Below, one piece after another: positions 25,061-39,240 of a stretch of DNA of 64,000 bases. Under the pieces are notes generated by a model. That model ran no database searches and was not told the origin of the DNA. It was given only the letters and a program-made list of their open reading frames with translations. Origin of the DNA: Phalacrocorax aristotelis (lineage: Eukaryota > Chordata > Aves > Suliformes > Phalacrocoracidae). Each line of letters opens with the position of its first letter. Within the stretch, counting starts at the first letter, position 1. The stretch is from positions 58,383,733 through 58,447,732 of the forward strand of contig NC_134276.1 in NCBI RefSeq assembly GCF_949628215.1. Direction: 5' to 3'. The position numbers and the translations under genes were made by a program.

Positions 25061-27301
25061 GCACATATCAACCGTCATGCTTCAGTTGTCAGCCTGAATT
25101 TTTTATATACAAATTAGATGTTCCAAACAAAGAAGAACTTGCCTATTACCACAGGATAATGTTGTCATTTGATAACACTTAATTTTATGGTCGTTATAAA
25201 TAATGTTGTTGTAATCAGTCTTCACCCTTGTTTCGGCCTCCTTTCTTGGCAAAGTCTTTGGCTTACAGTAAAGGCTGTGCAAAGGAACGCACTGGAAAGT
25301 AATCACACAAGTGACCTAATACAACAGTCTCTCACCACAGAGCTGATCAGAAGACTGGGATTTCCTTAAAAAAAGCTTCTATGAATGTATAGTTTTCATA
25401 GTAAGTACTTCCAGAATAATACTATAACACTGAAATTAAAAAGTCGTGTCATACACAAGCCCAAAGCAAGGTGCCTGAAGAAACCTAACAAAAAAATATT
25501 TAAAGTACATATCTACATATTTATAAAGTGGTCATAGAAGTCTCTGTTCTCTTACTATTTCTTCTGCTTCTATTGCTTTTGTTATACACTACCAAAAGAA
25601 ATTCAAGGATCTTGCCAACCTGACTGGGGCATCACAATAACTCACGCAGCACCTCTCTTGTGAGCTGCTCTCTTCTCTTAAGCCATGCTGGGCTTTCCTC
25701 GGTGGCTGTCAGAGCGCAGAGCCAGCTGTTCAGCTGTGTAACAGGAACAGCACAAAAATAGACATTCTGCTCAGCACTTCCAGCCGCATCAATCTCCATA
25801 ACAGGCATTGGGATCTGTGTGTGACACCCCTCCATAAAATTGCTGCATGATGTGATGATTGGCACCCAAAATAGTGTTTGAGCCCTGGCTGCCAGGGATA
25901 AACTGCATTAGTCATTAGTCATGCAGGACAGCAGGGGTTTTGGTGTGGCAAGGACAGAGCTGTTGTTGCTCTCTGCTGGTTCCTGGTGGAGAGGAGGTCA
26001 GTGGTGGAAGCTGACTTGTTCATCCTCCCTTCTCCAACCTTCTATAGCTGTCACTACATTTTTTCACCTAAACCCTGGAGCAAGGACATTAATCTTTCCC
26101 AGCAGCCTGCAGGACAGCCTGGTTCCTAGGCACACCTCCCTCCCCATTGCCCTCTTCTCCACAGCCATACACAAGTGGAAATGCTCCCAGCCCAAGTGCT
26201 TCCATGCCTTTCCACTACCCCCCATGAAGGGGAAACCTGGCTTCCTCCAGAAGCTTTCATTTCCTACCAACAGCAGTGAGAAGGGGCAATGTATTAGGAG
26301 AAGATCACTTTACTGAGTTGTATTTGTGTCTCCTGCTGCATCATGCTTCCTCTTTCTCCTCCCCACCATCATCTTTCCTCTGGTTCAGGCCCTACAGAAA
26401 CCAGCACCCCTCCTTTGCACTATGTTGGACATCCAACAAAGGGAATATCTGCACCCCCAGAAAGCCTAATGAAACCCTTTATATTTTTCAGGCATGGGTA
26501 GACTAAACTCATTAAGAACAACCTGTAAATGGCCCATATTTTCTCTTAGTCTCACGCTAGTGAGACATTGACAGACCTTCATGTGTAGCCTCACAAAGTA
26601 ATGGTTCAACTGATACAATTTGTCTTCTCAAATGCAACATTATTTTGCACTTGAGTCAGCCTGATTAAAGTGAGCAAGGATGCAAGTGCTACTCAAGGTC
26701 TCCACACTGCACTGACAACAACCCTGCCAGAGCTGGGGGACAACAAGAGGCAGGCAAAGCACCCTGTGAGCAGGTTAGCTGTGGCGTGCTTAGCAGTGCT
26801 CTTCTGCCCAGATGATGAAAACGGCTTCTACTTTTGCATATATTCTTATCTGTGCTACGCCAAGTTCATATGCCAGCATTTCTGAAACACACAAGAGAGA
26901 TAAATCCCTTAGTCAGGCTAAACTATTGGTATGAAGTTGCAGGCAAACACAATGCAACCCGCATGTGTTGTATCACAGGGTATCCTGAGCTGGGCATCCA
27001 GGTACTGAAACATGATGAGTTTCAGTGACATTCAGTGTGGCTGATAGCAAAAACCTTCTCTGCAACACGGGGAAGGAACAGCTCTGTGGTTTTTGTTCTT
27101 CTGGACCTGGCTTGCCATACAGCCCCGTAAGAGCTGTTGTCAGTAGCTTAGCTAGATTTGCTAGTTCTTCCACTTCCTTGGTTTTTCATATCTGCAATAA
27201 ATGTAGAGCTCTCTTTTTTCTTCTCAAGATTTCACCATACTGATCCAGTGTAAAAAAACCTGCATAACTATACACTATACAAGGTGGCTTGCCAGTCTGC
27301 C
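25061..27301. other. intergenic, nothing recognised
   Basis: A 131-codon plus frame at 25921-26316 has no domain or signal I recognise and sits in a CT-rich stretch poor in stops. No other feature was seen. Confidence 0.45.
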
Positions 27302-27855
27302 ACAGAATCACAGAATGGTAGGGGTTGGAAGGGACCTCTGGAGATCATCTTGTCCAACCCCGCTGCTTCAGCAGGGACACCCAGAGCAGGGGGCACAGGA
27401 CCATCTCCAGGCAGGTTTTGAATGCCTCCAGGGAAGGAGACTCCACAACCTCCCTGGGCAGCCTGTGCCACCGCTCTGGCACCCTCACAGGAAAGGAGTT
27501 TTTTCTCATGTTTAGCTGGAACTTCCTGTGTTCCAATTTGTGCCCATTGCCCCTTGTCCTGTCACTGGGCACCACTGAAAAGAGTCCAGTCCCATCGTCC
27601 TGACACCCACCCTTATATATTTATAGGTATTTATGAAATCCCCCCTCAGTCTTCTCTCCTCCAGGCTGAACTAACCCAGGTCTCTCAGCCTTTCCTCATA
27701 AGGGAGATGCTCCAGTCCCCTGATCACCTTGGCAGCTCTCTGCTGGACTTGCTCAAGCAGTTCCATGTCCTTCTTAAACTGGGGGGCCCAAAACTGGACA
27801 CAGCACTCCAAATGTGCTGAAGTCAGAGGTGGCTTCACCTCACTACTGCTGAACA
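27302..27855 (-). mobile_element. CR1 LINE, 3' end with RT C-terminal remnants
   Basis: The plus strand starts with the antisense tail 'cacagaatcacagaatggta' and 'ggggttggaagggacctctg'. The minus strand carries CR1 RT remnants: 27856-27671 with '[20 protein letters not shown]', and 27575-27345 with '[19 protein letters not shown]'. The tail unit (CAGAATCA) and protein text differ from the 11.2 kb copy, so it belongs to a different CR1 subfamily. Frames are broken, and the element is 5'-truncated near 27855. Confidence 0.93.
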
Positions 27856-29499
27856 ATTAATCCAGGTTGTCTTCATGGGGGATGGAAAGCTGGACAATAC
27901 ATTCAGTAGTGTATAGGCTGCAGTCACCTTATCCTACAGTGAGCAATTCTACTTCAAATTATAACACCACAGATGAGGCCACTTTTGGATATAATGGGAG
28001 ATGAGATGCCCAGCTCAGGTGCCCCCACCACCACAGGCACTTAAACTGAGGCCAAATGAATTTGGAGGGAAGGTCACAGCTTGGTTTTAGTAGCTGACCT
28101 TGGAGTGCTCCTGCAAAGTGAATGCAGGCACATGAACAGCTTTTTTTTCCCCATTCTTTGACACCAATAATGCAAATTCATGTGGTTTGGCTGATGGTCA
28201 GCTTAAAGAACAGCTTCACCCTGTCAGGCAAATGGTGCTGAGGACAGGTGTTTCTTCAGTGGATTTTACATCAAGTAGGTTAGAAAAGCTTCTGAAGTTT
28301 GCATTCTGTATTTTATACTGTAAAATCTAAGCCATGGTAAATAACGTGCAATAATGCCGTGAGAGCTGATAAGGACAGGAAGAAGCAGGATTTCCAAACA
28401 GATAATCTGAAAAAATGCATAACCACATGTGTGCACAAGACAAGCAAAACTGATACTTATTAAATATTATCACAGAGCTGAAGGATCCCAACCGAGTATT
28501 AGCCTTGCATCTCTCTGGGATTTGCACAAATATACAACAGAGACATTTGACATCTTATAGAATTAAAATGTTCATAATGGCTGGATGAACTGCAACAGAG
28601 GCATGGAAAAATGTAGATTACATCTGAAATATACTTTGCAGGATTCTCATAACATTTTAACTGATTAAAAATGAATGTGTATTTATATATACACATTTAA
28701 ATGTGTGTGTATATTTGTGTATATAGAAATGTACATGCAGGTGAACATGATGGAAGACTGTATCTGTACTTTATGCAAAGACACAGGACTGTCGCCTCCG
28801 TGCACATGTTCTTGTCACTGGGCTGTAAGGTCTGTTCTTTCTGCTTTCTTTTTTGCGTTTATTTCTTGACCTCAATCTGGATGTCCTCCCTCTCCTATTA
28901 GTTCTCTGACAATTTGATGAGAAAGCTGTCATATGGGAAAAAGACAAAATCTTCTCCCATTTTTTAAAAGAAAGCAGTAGTGGGATTTCAATAGCCCTTC
29001 AAGGCATCATCATGCAGGAGGGAATAGTCTGAGGGTCCCTTACAGTGTCAGGGCCCAGAGGGAAAGAAAGCCATTACTTCTTGCATCTCTTTTGGGCAAA
29101 GGCATGCCATAGGTACCAAGTGGTTTAGACAGAAACTCTTCATGTGCTCAGAAGCACAGACCTAGTCATTTGGGGAACTTAAACCAAAAGAGCAAAGCGG
29201 CTGTAGACAGCAGGCATCCCCAGGGTGACACAGCAGGGTGCGGGACCTTTCATGTTGGACTAAATTCTAACCAGGTCTTTACAGGTTGTGTCTGGGCCTT
29301 AGAAATTCCAATCTACAGTTGTTCCAGGACCCATTCATAAAACAGACTAATGCCCTGTAAAATTTCAGTTTAAAATGCCTTTGGAGGGTTATAGTAAACA
29401 TTTTAAAATGTAACTGAAGATACATTTCCATTCTGTTTTTACTCTTACAACCCATAAAGTAGAAAGCATTTCATATTAAAAGACTCTAAACCAAATCCC
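27856..29499. other. intergenic, with a TG/TA simple repeat
   Basis: No gene recognised. A TATA/TGTG tract lies at 28675-28726. Confidence 0.45.
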
Positions 29500-29900
29500 T
29501 TCCTCTCATTTTAATTTTATTGATATAATCTATAAACAACTTTATATAAAAACACTGTAAAATGCATGACTTTCTGCTTCTTCAGTATTGAATTTTAGAG
29601 TGGTATGAATTTCTAAGTCTAAGCTTCTGGAGAGAAGGGCTTATAAGAAAATGTTGATGCTCTCTTAACTATTGTGCTCTGACCAACGCTGCAGTAAGAG
29701 AGAACATCAATAAAGTACTGCAGTGCTGTATAATTGTCTTATTAATTGGAACATTATTTACAGAGAGGGCTGCCTTCACAGCATGCACCTACTTTCTGAA
29801 ACGCTCGCAGCACTCAGGACACAGCAGGTAGCCAGCATAAAAGTTCAGTTAAAGAAACAGTAAAATAGCCATCCATATAAGTGCAAGTTAATGAATTGAG
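29500..29900. promoter_or_regulatory. candidate conserved non-coding element
   Basis: AT-rich, repeat-free stretch with ATTA/TAAT words ('gtcttattaattggaac' near 29734) next to E-box-like and GATA-like words, and no coding frame. It is called only on texture. Confidence 0.2.
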
Positions 29901-32498
29901 TCCTCCTGGCAGGAAGACTTGAATGTGAGCAAGCATTTTCAAATTTAAGAGAGGGGTGACCTTAAAAGCCTGCCAAACCTCAAAGGTAAAGCAGCATTCA
30001 TGATGATGGTGGTGGGGCCCTTCAGTTTTTAGACGAAAAACAGCCCGTCCAGCTATTTTATTAAAATATGTTGCATGATACGTTATAAACTATATTTGGA
30101 CAAAGATCCTTTTCGGAAACCAGAGGGTAAAAAAGAACTTTTTGAATGTGTAGGGCTCTACCTCACATTTAAATTAACTACTTAAATAGCATTCTACCTA
30201 CTAAAGACTCTACATGGCAGTTGTTTATGGAGTCCCTCTTTGATGAAAGTTCTCCAGACACCATGAAAAGGAACTGCCACACTCCCTCTATGCTAAAACA
30301 GACATTAGTGCCAACTATTCAACAAAGCGTTTCATATTTTCAGTGTCGCAATAAAACCCTTTCAGCTGGCAGAAGGGAAATTATGATGTCTGTCCCTCTG
30401 CCTTTTTTAGCAAATTCAATGGGAAAACCCAAAATGTATGCAGGACCAAGGCTTACAGCTTTGAAGGACTGTTTTTCCCAAGATTAATGTTTCATTATCA
30501 TATATGAAGTATAGCACAGCTACTATGTCGATACTTACATTTACAACTTCAGTGCAGAGTTCATAAACGACTGTGTAATTTCTTCAGCATGGGTACTCAA
30601 CACCAGGTTTTTAAAGAGTTTTAGTGCAGTCAATATTTTCACAAAATGCCTTGTAAAATCTTTTTTACAATTTACTTCTTAGAATATCTGGTACTTGCAG
30701 ACTTTTGGACAGATTGTCCATCTTGCTTAGGACTTTCCAACCTAGCTCAACGCAAAGCAGGAAGCTGATTTTTGCCATTAAAACTGAGTTGCCATAAATC
30801 AGGCTTTCATTGCGGGGTCTTTTGATGTGTCATTCATGATGCTACAACTTGCACTCAGTTTTTGGAGACTGAAGCCAGTCGCTTCCTTCGCAATTATACT
30901 GTATAATAGCTGCCTGGATCCCAGTTCATCTGCAATGAATGTTAAAGAGTTTTATCTTAGTTATTCAGCAGAACACAGAGCATTCTACTGCCAAATTTTC
31001 TCTGTGGATCACGTCATTCCTCTTTTCCTCAGAAAATACTGAAAATCAACATTGTATTTTTAAAAAACATTTTCTCTGGTACTTTGAATAAAATAACTAC
31101 TTTTGGTTTAAAAAAGCACCTCTTTGTGAAATACACCCTATCTATGTATAGGTACCTGTCTGAGACACATCTGCTTCAGCTTTCATCACTTTATGTAAGC
31201 CAACCTGCATTTCTCTGCAGCCCACATTTGATTATGGCTGGGTCTGCCACCATCCATCACCACCAAACCCCCTACCAGCCTACAGCAAAGAAATGTCCCA
31301 TGATTCAGACAGCACCGAGATGCAGGCAGGTTACAGGCACTGCCAGCTCTCGGGTCCCTCGTGTGCATTTGAGAAAAGGTATGGTGCTCTTTGAGAGCAG
31401 TCAGCTGGAGAGCAAGGAAATCAAAATTTCTGACTTCCTTTTATTTCAAAGCCCAATTATTCCCCACCCCCCCCCACCCTAGAGCAGCTATATTAACTTC
31501 AGTGTTCTGTATCACATTCAGTTGAGACAGGCAATAGGCATATTACTCCTGCTGTTTCAAACACTGGTGGCATTTCCTTGGCTCTCTGCCAAGTATAAAA
31601 CTATTACATATTGTTGCTAGATTTGAATAAACAGTTACCAGACTTCCTCTGGAAACCGACTGCACTTCAGTAGTGTTTGGGAATAGCATTTTGAATTAGC
31701 TAAGATGGTAAATAGTACCTTTTTCCAATATGGTCTTCCTTCCAAAATGATACTCCATACACGGGTTCATTACTTTTCCCCAAACAAATCTGCCTCAAAA
31801 TGGAGTTTTAACATGTTTCCACTTAGCAAAAGGAATTCTAAAAGACTTAAGGAAAGTCAATTTAAGCTACCTCAGATAAGGTAAGCACAGAGATTTAAGT
31901 GGGCACATAAGTTAGACTAGTCTTCCCAAAACATAGATTGGACCAACTTATGTTTGCTTCATGGGTTAATCAAGTTACTAGAAGCTCACATTTCAAATGC
32001 AAACAACTATGATGAAAAAAATAGTTTTTATGTTACAGTGCTGCTGTCCAGTCATAATAGAGATGACCCAGACTCAGGCAAGACCATAGCAGGCTGGATC
32101 CATATCACGGCTGCCGATTGGGCTATATTCTGGCACTGAGTCTCTTGTAGCCACTTTCTCATGCTTCTTTCCTTAATCTTTGTCAATGACAAAGACATTT
32201 TCTGGCTGCTGTAACTGTAGTCCCTCTTTTTGTTTCTGTCATAAAGTCATGGAACAAAGTTTGACTTACAAATGTGAAATATTAATTGCTGAAATGTGTG
32301 AGTTCATACTTTTTTATTCCCTTTTATGATTTCTGGAAGCTTTACCGGTTCTAGTTTTGCTTCTAAGTCCAAATATATCAAAAGCTGTTTATGTTACCAA
32401 ATGCCAGAATACACAGATGGCATCCATTTAACTGAGTAGAATTTTACTATTGGTTATGGGCATTTTATGCTATCAATCTGACATCCTCCCAAAGTATC
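29901..32498. other. intergenic, nothing recognised
   Basis: No gene recognised. A C-rich run is present at 31462-31479. Confidence 0.45.
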
Positions 32499-32519
32499 TT
32501 TTTTTTTTTTTTTTTTTTT
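32499..32519. repeat. T21 homopolymer
   Basis: Twenty-one consecutive T bases. On the minus strand this could be the A-tail of a decayed retro-insertion, but no insert body was recognised beside it. Confidence 0.9.
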
Positions 32520-35500
32520 AACTCTTCCTTAAGGTAAATAGGTGTTTGGCCAAATCCTTCTGGCTCTGCTTTCATGAATTAATTTCACTCTGGCTGCTAC
32601 AGTATAAACAGAACACTGTTGGCCCCATGATGTTTGATTTATTATTTCATTTGAAAACCTCTTTAAATGCCTAGTAAATTTGATCTTTCTGGTAATTCCA
32701 AATACAGCATCTATATCATAGCCATATGCATGCCACATCATACATTTTCTTGATAGAAAAAAAAAGCAACCTGCAATCTCCTCAAATATAAAAGAAATTG
32801 GAAGAAATAAGAACCACACGTCTATACATATATTCTTTGGCCTGCAATGCATTTATTGATACAGGATATGGATCTAAACGAACATGAAATGATTCTTCAG
32901 AAACACTGAACCTTATCCTTCAAAGAGCCTGAAAGTGTACCTACGGAAGATGGCTGAATTTGACAACGATTTCCTAAGCTTGAGCTATATTAAGAATAAT
33001 AGGATTATGTTATTACAACTCTAGCTGTGATAGGGCTGGAGGAGGTTACCTAGACCCTGTGGCTACACTGCTAAATAGAAGAGAGCCAGAAGCTAATCCT
33101 CAGTGCTGAGGCCAAGTGGTAAGCACAAACGTGCTACATAGCTCTTGCCCCTGCAACTTGTCTCATCCCATATGGTGCCTATGTGGTCCAGTGGAAAATG
33201 TTTCTTTTCATGTGGTTTTTTACCAGTTGAAGATGTCTGAAGTAATGTATAACCTGTGTTGCAGCTTGCCAGAGTGGTGGCTTTGTAACATGAAGCACCA
33301 TATGTGTATGGCATGTCTGAGGGTGTAAAACCTGCTGGGATAGCATTGAAAGATTGTGTAGGATGGAAGGAGTCGCACCTCATGCAGTCTTGTCTATGCT
33401 GTCCTGGAGCAAACTAGTTGCAGAAGTGAGCCCAGGCATTGGTGAGAGCCAGGAGCTCAGCAGAGAAGTCCGTCCCCTGTTGTCTTGAACTGGGGAGACA
33501 ATGCAGCTTACTGTGGTGTACAGCTCTTCACAGTTCAGCCTGAGAGTCTCTATTTTGGTGTCCAAGGAGCTTAAGAAGCTCCGAAACATTGGCCATGTTT
33601 CTACCACTGCTGTTTTTCCAGCCCAGAAGCCCAGTGTTTCAAGTGCTGGGGAATGATGAGCTGAGAGCACTAACCACCTGGGCTAGGCTAAATATACCAT
33701 AACCTCTGTCAGGCAAGAAGAAGACATTGCATAACACGCAATCTCTCACTCTCAAGCACCGAGAGCTTTCCGGGTGCTTTTCCAGTGAGAGGTTGGCACT
33801 TGCAGGACAGGATCCTAAAGAAACCAGTTTGACCAAGGAGATTCTTGCATGCAGACTGGGACAAAAGAGGCACTGCTCCCTTCTCAGGATAGAGGAACAG
33901 AGGCAGAGAAAACACCAAGACTGGAGAGAAACCTTTTTACACCAACGCTGAGCAGAGCTCCTGGGATTTCATGCTCCTGTGGGAACATTATATTCTCCCC
34001 CTGCCACGTGCAGTGACTTGTGTTAGGAGAGGGAAACAAACTTCTCATGCAGGACACTCTGCAGCCAGTTCCAGACTAGTAAAGGCAGTTCCCAGTGAGC
34101 AGAGTGCTTTTGGTAGCATTCCTAGATCTTGCCAATGAGTAGCAGAGCACATGCCAGCAGTCGCTCAGCAAACCTAGCCAAAGCTCTATTATTGATCTCG
34201 AATGTCCCCTCCTTTTCCCAGCAAGACACTGGAAATAGCATAAGGCTATCCAGTCACTTGGCAGTGCAGCCTACAGACACAGCAGGGAAGTGCCATGGGA
34301 CTCATCACATAGCAGAGACAGATGGGCTTTTCCTGCTCTTTATCTCTCTTCCCTTTGCCTGTGCTTAACTCTACTCCTTCCTCCTCTTGCAGACTAAGCT
34401 TTAGGGCTATTGCATGGCTGCACAGTTAGTAGCATTGATACCCTTGACCATGCCATCTCCTCTAGGCGCATGGTCTCAGGAATTACCACGCTATCCTTTC
34501 TAGACCTTTTCGCTAAGCAGGTCTTGGGGCGTGGTTTGCAAAGCCACCGGTCTAGTGAAATGTTCTCATACAAAGTCACACAGTTTAGGTGTGAGATGTA
34601 TGTGCAGCAATAATTTTGGTCTAGATTGCCACGCTAGGTTTTTAGCATCTCCACACACTACTGAGACTACAAGAGATGTTGGCTTGGGCTTGTCCCTCAA
34701 GGTCCTCCAGCACAGAGCTGGCCGCTGAAGGCACACTCCCCCTTGGTGCTGAAGGCGAGGCTTTAGAAAGAAGACTTTAACTTAGAGGCCTAGTCAAAGC
34801 CTTCTGAGGGACAGCAAGTGTCAGGTAGGGCTACCTGTCTCAGTGGGATGGAGCACAGGCCACATCCATGGAGATAACACTCTCATACTTATGATACCTA
34901 TGTCTGGGAGAATTTCATGGGAAAGACCTACTCCATCTCCTGATGAGAGCATCAGATACTCAAGTTTGATGCCAAAATATCTTGGAGCTCTCATACTAAT
35001 CATAACTAACGTATGCTACAGCTACAGCCTAAGACTATAGTGAACACTGTTACCTTGTTGTTTGACAGTAGTTCCCTCCTCTTTTTGTCACTGGTAATTC
35101 TTCTCTTGATCACTGCCCTGTGGCCACTACTATTATAAGGAACTTAGAGAATCCAAATAAAGGGTTGTTGGTTTGTTTGCCTCACTGCTACCTTAAAGGC
35201 ACTTCTGCGGTGCTTAGTGCCCATCACTGAAGCCTGCACTGCCTCCCCTGGGTCTCATTTACAGATAGGCTCCCAGGAGACACTTTGCATAGTTTAAAAA
35301 TTAGCACTCAGTCTGAAGATGGGAAGATTGCCAGCTAGTCAAGCAGCACTAAAAATCATTGCTTTTTTATTCTGCCTGGCTCAGTACTCCACCTTCCAAA
35401 AGCAAATTATAGATTTCAATTTCCAATGTTTTCCCTATTCTAGCCTTACTGCCATATACTCACTATTGAATTTTATTCTTCTGCAGACCACTGCCCTGCT

Positions 35501-36420
35501 GCAATGAAGTACAGGCCTTAACTCTCCTAGTGCTCTTTCTGGTTTTATTTTTAAATTTTATTTTAATCTTTAGGAACCAAATAAACTGAGAGATGGGTAG
35601 AAGGAAATGAGGAGAAGGTAAACACAAGACTGACAGGACACTGAGGAGGAAGATTAGGAGAAGGAGAGAGTCAGATTAGCAGCCAGAGGCCAGAAGTCAG
35701 CTGCATCCGAGCCGAGGGCACAGACTGTTTACTTCACTGCTGTCCTGGGGGGTGTGAGAGAATGAGGTCATGAGGTGCATCCACTTGGCTTTTTGCTACT
35801 TTTGCTTTGCTTCCTGCACCTCTAAATTGTTTTAATCTCTGGCAAGGCCTTCTCCGTTGTCTAGTCATGGTTGCAAACAGAAAGAGGGTAAGTAGGAGCC
35901 CATTCAAACTCCTACATTACTTATTTAATCATTGTCTCCTCTAATGCAAGGCTTATTGCTATAGGCATGCTTTCCATTTTATACATCCCTCCCTTGGGCC
36001 ACATATAATTCTTCATATTGTGGTTGACATTCGGGCATTTAAATTACAGCTCTCTATCTTGCTTTGCAGGCTGCAATGACTTTCTTGGCTTTAGAGTATT
36101 TGCTGTCCAGATGGTTGCTGTCAAATAAGAAACAGGTGGCATCACTGACATGCGGTTTGCCTATAAATTTCTTCAGAAAACAGAGTAAAATTTCAAAATG
36201 TTCTTAAGCTTGATGATCTGTATTATTGAAAAGCATTTCAGTCTTAGGTAGTCTCTGTGGGGCTCAGGGAAAGAGAGCTTTGAAAAAGTCTCTGTGCAAC
36301 TTGAAGATGACTATCAGTCTTGCATCTGCTTTCCTAAAAGACCCAACACTGCCCTGATGGGCTTGGCTCCCAGTTGAAATAATTTCTTCTCCGTTCTGCA
36401 AATTCTTCAATCACTTCTGG
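32520..36420. other. intergenic, nothing recognised
   Basis: No gene was recognised. Around 33650-33690 a phrase resembling antisense tRNA-derived SINE heads ('gcactaaccacctgggct') occurs but is too short to call. Confidence 0.45.
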
Positions 36421-38632
36421 AGTGAGTGCTCAGCAGTGGATGTGAATGCAGCAGCAGAGAGGACAGTGGCGAAGCGGGCGAGGGAGGGAGGCCAGGGAAG
36501 CCCCTGAAGAGGTGGCGGATCCAGCATGTTTATTTATATCTCTCTCCAGCATTCCCTCCACTAGATGGTACTCGGGCAACACATTTGTCTTCACAGGCTT
36601 TCCCAGCAATGATAATCATCATAATAAATACAGTGTCCCTGCATGGAGAAGCAGAAGAAGGTCAGGATTTTCAGGGAGCAAGAAGCTTCTGGTGAAGACC
36701 ATTAAATTTTCAAGGTGAAATACTCAAAATTTACCAAAGAAAACAGGTGGTCTGAGTAACCTTAGCTTGCTTTTGGATCTGTTATGACAGTCTTCAGTTA
36801 CATATATCAAGTTCTTTTTTCCATATTTTTGTTTTTATTTGTCCTCTAAGGGCATACATAATTTAGAATATTGTTACAGAAAACAAATGGTGAGAATTAT
36901 GATAAAATTAGATCCTACCACTATCTTTTTCCAAAAGTTACCATTTAACAAAAAATTAACTCATTTGCCTGTCCTTACCAAAACATACATTATTTGCTGC
37001 AGCATACAGCATCCAAAGCAAAGCAAAACTAACCCTTACAGCTTATATAGCTTAATCCAGTAGCTCACTGGTGTCACTGGCAGCCAGCAGGCCAGTAAAT
37101 GATAGTGCCTGTGCACTTCACAATATGTCTTACACTGGTGTTTTTAATACCTGGACTTTTCTACCTTTGGGACTTTTTTCAAGTGGAGGGGTGAGTGAGA
37201 ATGTAGAGAGATGAATGAATCTACATATTCACAGTTGTATCAGGACTTTTACATCCTGGACTGAATGCAGTACCTTATTCCAGGGGCAATGTTAAAATCT
37301 ATGGCTATATGAGTTGTAAGATCATGTGAGTGAGGTGGGTTACATTTTGACGTTCCTGCTCTAAGGCAAACAGAACTGCAATAAGGTTTGTACAGCTTGT
37401 CAGCCAAAAATGCTCTACAGCCATAAAGAAGCAGGACTTGTAGGCTGTGCTGGAGGCTTGGACAGCTCATCCGATGAGCACAAAGCTGTGGAAAGAAAAA
37501 AGATGAAATAAACACACAGCTATTAGGGCTTGCTGGTATGTCTCTCGGACTTTTAAATCAAAGAATCACTGAATGTTTTTTGGAAGAAACATTTGCACAC
37601 TGTCTGCAACAATTAGCCTCTTTTCTCTCTGTGTGACTAGAGGATTTAAAGCATCTTATAACCTCCTTCTCACATCCTCTGACTGTAAGACCTCCATGAA
37701 CTCTAGAAAAACATTAGAAGAGACAAAAGGAAAGGATAATATACCTTTCATGTTATTTATTTCTTATAACTCTAGAAGCTTTTATCAGTTATTTGTGTTA
37801 CAATAATCTATGACATTCCTCAAGAATCTTCAGGTTGACAGTATGAATCTCTGGTCAAAGCTTATGTAAGATGCTTTGAGGGCATTTTTAATGAAGAAAA
37901 ATGGGATTTTCATAGATCTTCTTCTTTTAATGTACACATTTCAGAATTCTATTAAAAAAGGTTACTTGAAGGGAGACAGTTTGAGTTAGTCCCACGAGCA
38001 TTAAAGCAAGATTAATTTTTCCTTTCTTATTTTTTTTCAGAACGGGTACCATTTTCATGCATCTAAAGAGCTTTTCTGCCTGCTAACAACTCTTTACTTT
38101 CTAATGAACCTATGACTGACAGAAAGTTGAGCTTTTCTTTCCTCCCACTAATACCACCATTGTATGTGTCTTGTTAACCAGTATTGTGTATCAGTCACAA
38201 GCTGACTCCTTTGTGCCTTTGTAAAGTATCAATTTAGTCAGCATTATCTACTGGGGAGACAATGCTGCTGGTAACGTGAACACAAAATCCTGTAGCATTA
38301 TAAGCCCTAAAAGCACTGGTTCAGCCAGGAACCCTGGAGCCTGGGAGGTGGTGAGGCTGCAGCCGGAGAGCCGGCTGCCCATCAGCAGCTGGCCGCTGCG
38401 GGGCCGGACAGAGCAGGCAGGCGGCCAGGACAGGACTGGGAGCTCGGGCAGCATCTTCATTCTGGCTGCTTGTTGAGTTGCTTGGCTGGAAGAAAAACTA
38501 TGCCATCCGGATCTGCCAACCTGCCTGCAACTTGACTATGCTGATATTCGACCAGACTGACACATTCCCAGTGTCTATTTTCATTTTTGCTTAATCAGGC
38601 TTTTCCAACAGTAAGCCGATTTCTCTGCATTC
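36421..38632. other. region with two CpG-bearing GC-rich patches
   Basis: A CpG-bearing purine-rich patch (36460-36520) and a denser GC patch (38340-38460) stand out from AT-rich flanks. The second is followed about 170 bases later by a long A-rich tract. No coding frame is recognised. They may be part of a regulatory domain continuing to 40.3 kb. Confidence 0.35.
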
Positions 38633-38680
38633 AAAAAAAAAAAAAGAAAAAGAAAAAAAAAAAACACAAAAAAACTCCAA
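38633..38680. repeat. A-rich tract
   Basis: About 48 bases, nearly all A with a few G and C. It could be a microsatellite or the poly(A) tail of an unrecognised plus-strand retrocopy lying to its left. Confidence 0.85.
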
Positions 38681-39200
38681 GAAAACCAAATCACAACAAA
38701 ACTAAACCTTGCAGTGTACGCAGAACATAAAGTCTGTGGCTCCTTGTATCTGCAGATGCGTGTTAGCTCCCTGTTGGTCTCTAGGTAGACTTTAAGAGGG
38801 AAGGTTAGACCAACTTAGTCTCTCCTTGCATGTTTTCCTGCCTGGCCCATGGTCAGCAGAAACACCCAACCCCCATTGCACTACAGAGGGGGAGGGCAGC
38901 AGCTCTGTGGGGGTTCTGTGTCTTTGGATGAAATTGTCCCTTTGTTAGTCCAAAATAGCTCAAATTGGGCAACTTTCCAAGCATGCAGTGAAAGACGTCT
39001 GTTTGAGACAGTGCTTAGAGAAGGCTGAGGATGGAGGACTGAAAAAGAGGTGCCTGACTGGCTGGGTTCCCACTGGAGTGATTAATGTAATGTTGCTGGG
39101 ATTTTACTGCATTATTAATGAAGTGTTAGGGTGCCTGGAGCACTGGAAAAACATCTCTGGAAAATTATTACTAAAAATCTGAATTGGTGTATTGGATAAC

Positions 39201-39240
39201 CTTTCTTTCTTTCTTTCTTTTTTTTTTCCCTTGCCTGTAG
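39201..39240 (+). other. CTTT/T tract ending in a strong 3' splice-site-like sequence
   Basis: Five CTTT-type units and a T run are followed by 'cccttgcctgtag' ending at 39240. This is an almost ideal polypyrimidine tract plus CAG/TAG acceptor. It may be a true exon border or a microsatellite imitating one. Confidence 0.4.

Noticed and set aside
25921..26316. 131-codon plus-strand open frame
   Set aside because: Pyrimidine-rich composition, and no recognisable motif or splice context.
27422..27820. 132-codon plus-strand open frame
   Set aside because: It is the antisense shadow of the CR1 RT remnant on the minus strand.
33640..33710. Phrase resembling an antisense tRNA-derived SINE head
   Set aside because: Only about 20 bases are convincing, and no box B or tail is visible.
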